A DNA stretch of 64,000 nt from Rhodocaloribacter litoris (lineage in GTDB: Bacteria; Bacteroidota; Rhodothermia; Rhodothermales; ISCAR-4553), in NCBI RefSeq assembly GCF_011682235.2, contig NZ_CP076718.1, forward strand, positions 1,362,827 through 1,426,826, given 5' to 3'. The notes below the pieces were generated by a model. That model worked only from the letters and a program-made list of their open reading frames with translations, searched no databases and was not told the DNA's origin. Numbering within the stretch: the first letter of the stretch is position 1; each line of letters opens with the position of its first letter. Positions 1 through 8,070 of the stretch are shown here, piece after piece. Position numbers and translations under genes: made by a program.

Positions 1-92
1 CCGTCCTCATCGTAGGCGAAGCGGGCCAGGTAGCCTTCCGTGTCGGCGACGTCGAGGGCGTCTTTCGAGACGTCGATACCGAAGTAGGCCAT
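1..92 (-). CDS. IS110-family transposase, N-terminal part (runs off the window)
   Basis: Reading leftward from an ATG at 92 the frame is open to the window edge. It begins MAYFGIDVSKDALDVADTEG, the start of the IS110/IS1111 DEDD transposase domain, where the Asp of GIDVSK is the first catalytic residue. About 30 residues are visible, so completeness cannot be judged. It differs from the complete IS110-type transposase at 56801-57859, which starts with AGVDLHTKTM, so it is a different element. The family identification is fairly safe. Confidence 0.7.
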   Translation of the reverse strand, partial: MAYFGIDVSKDALDVADTEGYLARFAYDED

Positions 93-431
93 GACGAATC
101 AGCATGCAGGGTGAAGAGGGTAGGCGTGACGGACCCAGCCTTAGGGCATGCGAGCTCGGGGGGCAGCGCCCGGACCGGCTCAGTCAACGGTTCGGGTTCT
201 GTCACAGAACGGGGTGCAGCGTTCCTGCTGCAATACGGCCTCGGAGACCTCGATTGACACGAACTGCTGCACCATAGGCAAGATATAAGATTGAAAATTG
301 CAGATTGCGACGGCAGCGCCGGCCCCTCTCCCCCTGCCTTCTTTTTTTCGTGGCGAGAAACGAAAGCCCCACAGTGTCTCCGGCAACCCGGAACCCACAA
401 CGCGCCATGCGGCACACTTCAGAACGCGCAC
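93..431. other. Intergenic; possible IS110 left-end non-coding RNA region
   Basis: No credible gene. Upstream of the transposase start there are compact hairpins: GTTCTGTCACAGAAC at 196-210 is a near-perfect palindrome and GCAGC (216-220) pairs with GCTGC (227-231). IS110-group elements carry a structured bridge RNA upstream of the transposase, so the stretch of about 100-290 is a candidate. From about 280 the DNA turns into the AGATTGAAAATTGCAGATTG type of low-complexity sequence seen in other gaps of this window. Confidence 0.35.
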
Positions 432-1025
432 TTACCGGTCGGATGGCAGGACCTCGTCGACGAGCACCGTGAACCCGGGCAACAGGACGGAAGCCGCCTC
501 CTCGCCCGGCCCGAACCGCTTTCCGGTACCATACCGGCCCTCATTCAGGGAAAACACATCGATGCACCGTTCCTGCGGATCGACGATCCAGTATTCACGC
601 ACTCCGATCTCCTCATACAGATCAAATTTCGTCACCCGGTCGTAGTCCACGCTGGAGGGGGAGACGACTTCCATGATAAGATCGGGGGCTCCGTCCACAT
701 AGGCATCGACGATGTGCATCCGTTCGGCGGTGATAAAAAACACGTCGGGCTGCACGACCCGCTCGGGCGACACCACCACGTCGGCCGGCGCAGTGAAAAC
801 CTCGCCGAGATTTCGAGCAGACACCCAGCTTTTCAACACGAACAGGAGATGCGTCACCACCTGCTGATGGCGACGCACATGCGCCGAAGGAGACATGTAC
901 AGTACGCCGTCGATGATTTCGTAGCGCTCCATCGTCTCACCCATGGCCTGGAGATCGGCATAGGTCCAGCGATGACGACTGAGCCTGAGGATCGGGCCTT
1001 CCGCCCCGGGAATGGTTTTGATCAT
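432..1025 (-). CDS. Uma2-family (DUF820) PD-(D/E)XK-like endonuclease
   Basis: A protein of about 197 residues with the Uma2 pattern: an early YEIIDGVLYMSPSAH segment, then ADVVVSPERVVQPDVFFI, then APDLIMEVVSPSS (the E-V-x-S nuclease strand), then KFDLYEEIGVREYWIVDP. The start ATG at 1025 is preferred over one at 1091 because the longer form overlaps the amylase stop and adds non-conserved sequence. Uma2 proteins are widespread restriction-like nucleases with largely unknown function. It lies 62 bases after the amylase gene in the same direction and could be read through from it, but no functional link is suggested. Confidence 0.8.
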   Translation of the reverse strand: MIKTIPGAEGPILRLSRHRWTYADLQAMGETMERYEIIDGVLYMSPSAHVRRHQQVVTHLLFVLKSWVSARNLGEVFTAPADVVVSPERVVQPDVFFITAERMHIVDAYVDGAPDLIMEVVSPSSVDYDRVTKFDLYEEIGVREYWIVDPQERCIDVFSLNEGRYGTGKRFGPGEEAASVLLPGFTVLVDEVLPSDR

Positions 1026-1087
1026 ACCCCCTCGCCTGAAACCTGTGAGGTTCGTTTCGTAGTGTACGCCCGGTAGCGGCCTGACGT

Positions 1088-4000
1088 TCAACGCACCAGC
1101 ACCAGCGTGCGTGTGGCGACGCGGCCGCCGGCCTGGAGGCGGTAGAGGTAGGTCCCGCTGGGCAGGCCCCCGGCGTCGAAGCGGACGGCGTGGGTGCCGG
1201 CGGGACGGAAACCGTCGGCCAGGGTGGCCACGCGGCGGCCGAGCACGTCGTAGACCTCCAGGCGCACGGGCGCGGGCTCGGGCAGCGCGTACCGGATCGT
1301 CGTCGTGCGGGCAAACGGGTTGGGGTAGGCCGGCTCGAGGCGGAAGGCATCCGGCACCGGGCCGGCTTCCGCCTCGGTACCCACGTACACCGCGCCGAAG
1401 GGCAGCGGCGGCAAATCCGGCACCGTGAAGCCGGGGTCCTCCGAGGTGATATAGACGACCGTCTCGTAGGGCGGGATCGTCGCCGTGAAGGCGCCCGTGG
1501 TGGCGGCCATCGTGTCGGCAAAGATGTCGTAGTACGGCACCGGCCCGTCGTGGCTCATGCGGACGGCCTGCGAGGGGTCGAGCGTGATCGTGCGCGGCGT
1601 GCCGAAGAAGTTGATCGCCACGACGGCGTTGGCGTCCTCGTAGGGGCGGACGTAGGCGTAGACGCTGTTCGTCGTGTTAAGCGTGACGAGCTCCTGCGTG
1701 CCGAAGGCGGCAAACTGCCGGCGGGCGTGGATGAGCCGCTGGTAGTACCGCCCGAAGCGGCCGTTCTCGGGCGTCTCCCACGAGACCGGCGCACGCCGCT
1801 CGTCCCCGCTGACGTTGCCGAAGCCGACCTCCTGCCCGTGGTAGACCATCGGCACGCCGGTGGTGGTGAGCAGGAAGCCTGTCAGCGGGAGGATGCGATC
1901 GGGGGCGCCGGCGAACAGCTTGGCGATGCGCGGCTCGTCGTGGTTCTCCAGGAAGCGGAAGAAGCGGGCGTTGGGGCCCGGATAGAAGTCGCCGTTGTGG
2001 GCCAGGGCGTCGTAGGTCGAGAGCACGCCGTAGGTGCCCCGGATGCCGTTGAAGTAGAAGTTCCAGTCGTACCCGGCGTCGATGCCGCCCACGACGGGCG
2101 TGCCGTGGTCGTCGTCGGCGTAGTAGACCTCGGTGCCGAAGCCGGTGCCGGCGATCTCGCCCAGAAGCCAGGCGTCGGGGCGGAGGCGCTTCATCAGCTC
2201 GCGGATGGGCCGGCCGAAGCGCTCGGGGCCGTACCGCCGCCACGGCCCCCAGTAGACGTCGAAACGCCAGCCGTCGATGCCGAACGCCCGCACCCAGTAG
2301 GCGATGACGTCGAGCAGGGCGGCCTGCAGGTCGTCGTCGTCCCAGTTCAGGTTGGCCAGGTCACCGAAGCCGTCGTACTTGCGGTAGAGGTTGCGCCCGC
2401 CCTCCACGTGCCAGATCTCGGGCAGGTTGGGCCCGCGCCCGTCGAGGCCGCGGTCGTGGTTGCTCGGGGTGGTCTGGATGAAGCTGGAGAAGGCCCCGTT
2501 CTTCCGCAGGCTCTCCACCCAGGGATGGGCCGGCGAGACGTGGTTCGGCGTCAGGTCCAGGATGATGCGGATGCCCAGCTCGTGCGCCCGCTCGACGAGC
2601 GCCCGGAAGTCGTCGTTCGTGCCGAGCTTCGGATCGACGTTGTAGAAGTCGATGATGTTGTACCCGCCCGAGAGACCGTTCATGATCTGGTTGTGCATGA
2701 TGGGCATGAACCAGATGGCGTTGAAGCCCATCGCGGCGATGTAGTCGAGTTCGTCGCGGATCTCGTTGAACTTGTTGCCCGGGTTCGTCACCGTCCCGGA
2801 GCCCTCCGGCCCGAACATCAGCGGGAAGATCTCGTAGACGACGGCATTTTTGATCCAGGCCGCATTCTCCTCGTAGCGCATGGCCCGCGCCGTGCCGTCG
2901 GCCTCGACGAGGACGGCCATGCGGAGCGCGTCCTCGCCCGCGTCGGGGTCGCTCAGCGCGACGTCCACGTACAGCTCGCCCGGCCCGGCGACGGTGCCGG
3001 TGGCGGTGAGGCCGTCACCGGAGACGTTCAGCGGGCCTTCGAGGCCGGTTGTGCTGAGTTGCTCGTCGACCTGCCACGTAGCCGTCAGGCCGGCCGAGGC
3101 GAGGGCCGTCGGCGTCAGGTCGATCTGGAAGGTACGGTCCGCGCCGGAGACGGTAGCCGTCGCCAGGGCGGCGTCGAGCGGGTGGATCCGCCGCGTGAGC
3201 ACAAGCGGTGCGGATTCGTGCACCTGCCCGTCGATCTCCGCCCGGAGCACGAACACGTTCTCCCCCATCTCCAGATCGACCTCCACTTCAACCAGACCGT
3301 CCGTCACCTCCACGACGCCCCGCTCGACGCCGTCCACCAGGAGCGTCGCCTCGGTCAGGTTCGGATCGACCGTGCCGTCGAGGCGGGTGAGGAAGGCACG
3401 GACGGGAAAGCGCTCCTTCACGGTGGTGAACGGCTCCGTCTCCCACTCGATGGGGGAGAACAGCTCCCCGATCTCGGCCGAGACGGTCCGCCCCGCGATG
3501 TCGGTGGCGGTGATCTTGAACCGCGAGCCGGCCCGCACGGGCACGTCGAGCACGAAGCGGAAGACGCCGGTAGCCGGGTCGTAGAAGTCGAGGCCGTCGG
3601 TGCGCTCGACGCCGCCCGCGGCGAAGGTGATCTGCGCCAGCGCCTGCGAGCCGAACACCCCGGCGGAGACGGCGGCCATGAGGCCGTCGGCATTCACCTC
3701 CCCGGCGGGCTGAAACACCATCGGGTCGGCGATGACCACTTCGGAATCGTTGTTCGGTCCCACCGTCACCGGGTTGAGGGGGTCGGAGAGCCAGGTGCAA
3801 CTGGTACCGGCCTCGTTGTGATGTACCTGGATCTTGTACTGGTAGGCCTGCCCCGCCTGCAGCGTGACCGTGTGGTACCAGAAGCCCCCGCCGGCGTCGT
3901 ACGTCATGGCCGAGGCGTGCCCCGTGCCGATGCACGACGACGTGCCGGGCGTGTACGGCTGCCCCCAGCCGTTGAACGACCCGGGCACGAAGGCCCGGAC

Positions 4001-4117
4001 GGCCGTCTTCCCGGGGTCCAGATAGCGGAACGTGACGTCAATCGATTGCCCGGCCGCCGGGCCGGCGAAAAGCAGGCCAAGCAGCAGAGCCACGAGACGA
4101 AGGGAAGGGCGGAACAT
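1088..4117 (-). CDS. Secreted GH13 alpha-amylase with T9SS sorting domain
   Basis: 1009 residues. A Sec signal peptide (about 1-23, ending PAAG) is followed by an E-set/CBM48-like N-domain with VPGSFNGWGQ, two further beta-rich modules, and a GH13 barrel from about 423 (NAVVYEIFPL). The catalytic signatures are visible: DLTPNHV (region I), GWRFDVYWG with the nucleophile Asp near 620, LLGEIAG with the acid/base Glu near 653, and FLENHDEPR with the Asp near 727. The last 85 residues are a type A T9SS sorting domain (YPNPF, VYDVLGRRV), so the enzyme should be exported and surface-anchored or released. It is the most distal starch-related gene of the LacI-led cluster. Cyclomaltodextrinase or pullulanase subtypes cannot be excluded. 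Confidence 0.93.
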   Translation of the reverse strand: MFRPSLRLVALLLGLLFAGPAAGQSIDVTFRYLDPGKTAVRAFVPGSFNGWGQPYTPGTSSCIGTGHASAMTYDAGGGFWYHTVTLQAGQAYQYKIQVHHNEAGTSCTWLSDPLNPVTVGPNNDSEVVIADPMVFQPAGEVNADGLMAAVSAGVFGSQALAQITFAAGGVERTDGLDFYDPATGVFRFVLDVPVRAGSRFKITATDIAGRTVSAEIGELFSPIEWETEPFTTVKERFPVRAFLTRLDGTVDPNLTEATLLVDGVERGVVEVTDGLVEVEVDLEMGENVFVLRAEIDGQVHESAPLVLTRRIHPLDAALATATVSGADRTFQIDLTPTALASAGLTATWQVDEQLSTTGLEGPLNVSGDGLTATGTVAGPGELYVDVALSDPDAGEDALRMAVLVEADGTARAMRYEENAAWIKNAVVYEIFPLMFGPEGSGTVTNPGNKFNEIRDELDYIAAMGFNAIWFMPIMHNQIMNGLSGGYNIIDFYNVDPKLGTNDDFRALVERAHELGIRIILDLTPNHVSPAHPWVESLRKNGAFSSFIQTTPSNHDRGLDGRGPNLPEIWHVEGGRNLYRKYDGFGDLANLNWDDDDLQAALLDVIAYWVRAFGIDGWRFDVYWGPWRRYGPERFGRPIRELMKRLRPDAWLLGEIAGTGFGTEVYYADDDHGTPVVGGIDAGYDWNFYFNGIRGTYGVLSTYDALAHNGDFYPGPNARFFRFLENHDEPRIAKLFAGAPDRILPLTGFLLTTTGVPMVYHGQEVGFGNVSGDERRAPVSWETPENGRFGRYYQRLIHARRQFAAFGTQELVTLNTTNSVYAYVRPYEDANAVVAINFFGTPRTITLDPSQAVRMSHDGPVPYYDIFADTMAATTGAFTATIPPYETVVYITSEDPGFTVPDLPPLPFGAVYVGTEAEAGPVPDAFRLEPAYPNPFARTTTIRYALPEPAPVRLEVYDVLGRRVATLADGFRPAGTHAVRFDAGGLPSGTYLYRLQAGGRVATRTLVLVR

Positions 4118-4220
4118 GGGCAGATGGGATTGTGGATTTCAGATTGCAAATGGAAGATGGCAGACCGGGTTTCTGCTATGGCGTGAGGCCATGTTATTGA
4201 GGCGCCCGTGCCAAGAGCGA

Positions 4221-4289
4221 TGTAGCCGCACCCTTCAGGGGTGCGCTCCGTGGCTTGCCGGTACGCCCGGGCTGAAGCCCGCGGCTACA
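4221..4289. repeat. 69-base dispersed element with TGTAGCCGC / GCGGCTACA ends (copy A)
   Basis: The element starts TGTAGCCGCACC and ends with the reverse complement GCGGCTACA. Inside are GCCCGGGCTGAAGCCCGC and a CACCCTTCAGGGGTG-like hairpin. A second copy with the same ends is at 36651-36717, and a degenerate one at 29773-29823. The terminal inverted repeat and gap-only locations fit a REP/MITE-like element. Confidence 0.75.
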
Positions 4290-4412
4290 CGGTGAAAACA
4301 GGCCACATCCTTCTTACCAGCCCTGGCATCAACACCATGGCCTCTTCTATATGTTTTCTGGTTTTTGTACATGAAAAATTGATTGCCGAACTGATGCTAT
4401 GCGGTAAACGGC

Positions 4413-4608
4413 GAAGCCGCCACGTTGCTCTCCTTACGCGTCGTAACACCCCCCGGCCAGGGAGCGGGCGACCCCCATCCCCCCTTCGGGGTACGTCCCC
4501 CTGTGCGGCTTTCGGCCAGGGGGAAGGGTTCGTGCCGGCACGACGCGGCCTATAAAGCCCCTCACCATGCGAAGGGGAGGTGTCGCGAAGCGACGGAGGG
4601 GTAGCCCC
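4413..4608. repeat. Long dispersed repeat (copy 1)
   Basis: It shares ordered blocks with 34794-35000 in inverted orientation: GCCGCCACGTTGCTCTCC, GGGCGACCCCCATCCCCCC, CCAGGGGGAAGGG, and ATGCGAAGGGGAGGTGTCGC with CGACGGAGGGGT. Shared blocks are separated by variable DNA. No reading frame is conserved between copies. Confidence 0.75.
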
Positions 4609-4751
4609 CGGCGCTGGCGGCTACGCGGCGGAGGGGGCATCCTGCTGCCGCACCGGTCTGCACGACGTAATTCCTGGTATCCAAACGCCGCGGGGCCGGC
4701 GGCCACGGAAAGAAGCCGCCGGCCCCGGGCGTCATCGGCGCGGGTGCCGCC

Positions 4752-6743
4752 TCACTTGAGCAGCACCATCCGGCGCGTGATCACCTGGTTCGGCGTCTCG
4801 AGCCGGTAGAGGTAGAGACCGCTGGCCAGGTCGCCCGCATCGAAGGTGACGCGGTACGTCGCCGCCGGCTGCACGCCGTCGACGAGCGTCGCCACCACGC
4901 GGCCGAGCACGTCATAGACCCGCACCTTCACGTCCATCGTCCGGTCGATCGTGTACTCGAACGTCGTCCGCGGGTTGAAGGGGTTCGGGAAGTTCTGGCC
5001 CAGGCTGATGCGCGTGGGCACCTCGCCCTCGACCGTCTCGATGCCGGTCACGAGCGCCGGGTTCCGCTCGAATGGCAGCGCCGTCTGCGCCGGCTCGAAC
5101 GTCTCCTGCGGGAAGGCCCACGCCGAAGGCCAGGTGCCGTCGCCGTTGGGCACGATGAAGCGCGTGCGACGGCGCCCCGGCTCCGAACCCAGCCCCTGTC
5201 CAGGCTCGGTGAACAGCTCGTTCCCCTGACCGTAGGTGTACTGGTACTGGATGCCGCTGTAGGTCGGCCCGCTGATCGTGATCGTGCCGGTATAGATACC
5301 GTCACCGTCGGCGTCCGTCAGCAGCGTACGGCGGTCCGTATCCGCCAGATCCTGCGTGAAGCGCCAGATCGGGTCGCCGAAGGTGACGAAGACCGAGTCG
5401 CCGCCGGCCGGGTCGAACGGATCGGCATTGTTGCTCAGCGCCGGCGTCATGTCCACCGAGAAGGTGAGGGCGATGTCGTTGCCCTCCGGAATGATGTTGC
5501 CCTCGAAGATGTCGTTGAAGCGCTGGTCCCCGAGGAACTGGTCAGCGGTACCGGAAGCAAAGACAAAGACCCGGTCGGAGCCGGTCGTGGTGATGGGTTC
5601 TTCCCACCCGTCCGGCGGCTCTTTACCGAACTCCTGGATGAACGGCTCGTTGTTGAAGTCGATGAAGTACTTGTATGACACTTCGGTGCCCGGCACCAGC
5701 GTCAGCGGCATGATGCCTTCGAAGAAGTTTTCCTCGATGCGCTGGAGCAGGCACAGGTCAGGGTTGCTGCATCCCCAGCCGTTGAAGTCCCCGCGCACCT
5801 GGAGCGTATCCCCGCGGGCACGGCTGAAAATGCCGATCTCCTCGAGCGGCGTCAGGTCCACCGAGAAGATGACGTTGTGGGTCACCACCTCTCCGACTAC
5901 CGGCTTCGAGTTGTCGAAGTAGACCCAGTGGAGCGTGGTGTCGCTGGTGGGTACGGTGAAGGTGCGGTTATCGATGCCGGACTCCCAGCCGTCGGCGCCG
6001 ACGATGAATTTATAGGGCTGCGTCATGCCGGCGGCCGCCGTCGGGTAGTAGGCCACGCCCGAGAAGAGGTGATACCCCGGCTTCGTGTCGTCGGTGCTCT
6101 CCTGGGTCAGCACAACGTTGTTGGTGCCCCAGTCGAGCTGTGAGAGACCGCCCAGACCATCGCCCCGCACGGCGATCTCGGAGGTGGCGGGGTCGTAGCC
6201 GACCGCGATGGCGCTCTCGGTGTTCATGTAGACGCGGAACCAGACGGCGATGGAGTCCTCCTTCATCTCGTAGGGCCGCCAGTCATAGGGCTGCCGTTCA
6301 CCCTTCACGAAGAAGTGCAATGGCAGTTCAACGTCGCCGGTGCCAGCTTCGATGATATGATTCCCGTCACTATCCGTGTTTGAACTCCCATCCTCCCAGC
6401 CGCCGATGAGGTGATCCTCGGCCAACTGGCTGTAGAATTTGAACTTCAGCTCCGAATTGTCCGGGATCTGGAACGAGATCTGCCAGTAGTCGCCGCCGAT
6501 GTTGGCCGGCTTGAGCGTGGTGTTGTCGTTCCAGTCGATGACGTTGCCGTCGGGCAGGGTGACGCCGCCCGTGCCGTCGATGGCACCACGGACCTGGATC
6601 TCGTCCATGGCGTCGACGGTGTCCGGCAACGTGGCGGTGTTGAGTTGCAGCGTCACGGTGCGCTGCGCGAGGGCCGGTCCGGCAAAGACGGCGATGACGG
6701 CGAGCATCATCAGACCGTGCCGGAGTAGTGTAGCGGTTCGCAT
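4752..6743 (-). CDS. Secreted multi-domain starch-binding protein with T9SS sorting domain
   Basis: 663 residues with a signal peptide (about 1-26, ending GPALA|Q). Several repeated E-set/starch-binding-like beta domains follow, near 27-140, 160-285, 290-420 and 430-560; the third has TLQVRGDFNGWG, the loop typical of CBM20/CBM48-like modules. A type A T9SS domain ends the protein (FPNPFNPRTTFEY, VYDVLGRVVATL). No catalytic domain is visible. It probably binds glucans at the cell surface, playing a SusE/SusF-like part, and sits between the PorV-like gene and the amylase on the same strand. Binding specificity is inferred from neighbours. Confidence 0.82.
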   Translation of the reverse strand: MRTATLLRHGLMMLAVIAVFAGPALAQRTVTLQLNTATLPDTVDAMDEIQVRGAIDGTGGVTLPDGNVIDWNDNTTLKPANIGGDYWQISFQIPDNSELKFKFYSQLAEDHLIGGWEDGSSNTDSDGNHIIEAGTGDVELPLHFFVKGERQPYDWRPYEMKEDSIAVWFRVYMNTESAIAVGYDPATSEIAVRGDGLGGLSQLDWGTNNVVLTQESTDDTKPGYHLFSGVAYYPTAAAGMTQPYKFIVGADGWESGIDNRTFTVPTSDTTLHWVYFDNSKPVVGEVVTHNVIFSVDLTPLEEIGIFSRARGDTLQVRGDFNGWGCSNPDLCLLQRIEENFFEGIMPLTLVPGTEVSYKYFIDFNNEPFIQEFGKEPPDGWEEPITTTGSDRVFVFASGTADQFLGDQRFNDIFEGNIIPEGNDIALTFSVDMTPALSNNADPFDPAGGDSVFVTFGDPIWRFTQDLADTDRRTLLTDADGDGIYTGTITISGPTYSGIQYQYTYGQGNELFTEPGQGLGSEPGRRRTRFIVPNGDGTWPSAWAFPQETFEPAQTALPFERNPALVTGIETVEGEVPTRISLGQNFPNPFNPRTTFEYTIDRTMDVKVRVYDVLGRVVATLVDGVQPAATYRVTFDAGDLASGLYLYRLETPNQVITRRMVLLK

Positions 6744-6968
6744 GGGTCCCCTCCTGTGGGTTGGTTCAGGTAATCGGTTGTTCCAGGTTACGGGCGCGGC
6801 GCAACGCCCCGCTCTCCCTCATGCGCCAGGTGTTCGGGATTGAAGATTGGAGGATTGAAGATTGGAAGATTGAAAATTGCACATTGGAGGAAGGCCAAAG
6901 GGGCTGGCTCCCCAATCTGAAATCTGCAATTTGCAACCTGCAATCCGCAATCCCCCTCCCGGGGCGTC
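6744..6968. repeat. Intergenic low-complexity GATTGAAGATTGGA repeats
   Basis: About 225 bases without a gene. At 6836-6880 a short unit (GATTGAAGATTGGA and variants) is repeated about three times, followed by a CAATTTGCAACCTGCAATC tract. Related words recur at 280-300 and 4130-4165. Confidence 0.6.
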
Positions 6969-8021
6969 TCAGAACCGCATCGCCAGGGTGAAGCGGTTGA
7001 CGCCGTCGAAAAACTCCTGTTGTTCGTAGGCATAGTCGGCGGCAAAGTCGAGCGGGCCGAAGGCGTATCGCAGGCCGGCGCCGAGGGTGAAGGAGCGGAC
7101 GTTCTCCGGCAGGAACAGCTCGCTGTAGCCGCCGCGCAGCAGGAGCAGGTCGCCGAGCAGCCCCAGTTCCGCGCCGAGGTTGACGTACTGCTCGCTGTTG
7201 TTCGGGTTGATGGCCTCCGCCGAGAGCGTCAACCGGGAGCCGGCGCCCTGAAAGACCTCCCCGGCCAGACCGATGCGCATGACCAGCGGCAGGTCGAAGG
7301 CGTCGGTCTTGAGCAGGGCACGGTTGCTCTCGTTGTTGCCGCGGTTGTTGGGGTCGATGTCCACGCGCACGAGCAGGTCGTCCCCGCCGATGCGCATCTT
7401 GGTGCCGAAGTTGGTGATGGCGGCGCCCAGGCGGATGCCCCGGAAGGGGGTGACGAAGGTCGTCCCCAGGTCGAAGGCCACGCCGCTAGCGCTCGACTCG
7501 GCGATCCGCTCAGTGACCACCTTCACCGAGCCGCCAAGGGCGAACCGGTCGGTGAGGGCCCGGCCATAGGCGAGGGCGAAGGCATACGAGGCAGCGTTGA
7601 ACGTCTCGCCGGTGCCGTTCTGCGCCTCCACGGTGGTCACCTCCATCTCGGACGTACGCATGGACGTGACGCCCAGGCCGAACGTGCCGAAGGACGTCGG
7701 CATCGTGACGGCCACGAAGTTGAAGTCGATGCCGGCCAGCCACTCGGCGTACTCGACGACCAGGTGCCCCTTCTGCATCCCGCCCAGCCCCGCCGGGTTC
7801 CAGTAGACGGCCGTGGCGTCGTCGACCAGGGCGGTGACGGCGCTGCCCATGGCGGTGGCCCGCGCCCCCACCGGAATGTTGAGAAATTCGGCCGCCGCCG
7901 TGCCGCGCCGGGTCACCTCGCGCGTGACGTTGTCGAACTGGGCGCGTGCCGGCACCGCAGCCAGCAGCCACCCCAGGGCCAGACCTGCCACAATCCGATA
8001 GGGAAACGTCGTCGTATACAT
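6969..8021 (-). CDS. PorV/PorQ-family outer-membrane beta-barrel protein
   Basis: 350 residues. A signal peptide ends near VPARAQ. The motif GARATAMGSAVTALVDD followed by YWNPAGLG is the hallmark of the PorV/PorQ (UPF0164) group, a FadL-like 14-strand barrel. The C-terminus DFAADYAYEQQEFFDGVNRF plus a terminal Phe fits an outer-membrane barrel. PorV shuttles T9SS cargo to its attachment machinery. Here it lies directly downstream of a very large secreted protein and upstream of two T9SS-tagged starch proteins, so it may be a cargo-dedicated paralogue, not the general PorV. Confidence 0.85.
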   Translation of the reverse strand: MYTTTFPYRIVAGLALGWLLAAVPARAQFDNVTREVTRRGTAAAEFLNIPVGARATAMGSAVTALVDDATAVYWNPAGLGGMQKGHLVVEYAEWLAGIDFNFVAVTMPTSFGTFGLGVTSMRTSEMEVTTVEAQNGTGETFNAASYAFALAYGRALTDRFALGGSVKVVTERIAESSASGVAFDLGTTFVTPFRGIRLGAAITNFGTKMRIGGDDLLVRVDIDPNNRGNNESNRALLKTDAFDLPLVMRIGLAGEVFQGAGSRLTLSAEAINPNNSEQYVNLGAELGLLGDLLLLRGGYSELFLPENVRSFTLGAGLRYAFGPLDFAADYAYEQQEFFDGVNRFTLAMRF

Positions 8022-8070
8022 GATTCAGCTGCAATGAGCCCGGGTGCCGGTCGGCACCGGCCGTTTCTGG

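Larger units (their letters stand above)
4118..4751. other. 634-base intergenic region made of dispersed repeats
   Basis: No gene. It contains low-complexity GATTGCAAAT-type sequence (about 4130-4165), one TGTAGCCGC/GCGGCTACA element (4221-4289) and one copy of a long dispersed repeat (4413-4608). The presence of two repeat families makes it uncertain whether the amylase gene is cotranscribed with the genes upstream. Confidence 0.7.

Noticed and set aside
1190-4186. A 998-codon plus-strand frame across the amylase gene
   Set aside because: Mirror of the GH13 gene, which has a signal peptide, catalytic motifs and a sorting domain; the opposite frame has none.
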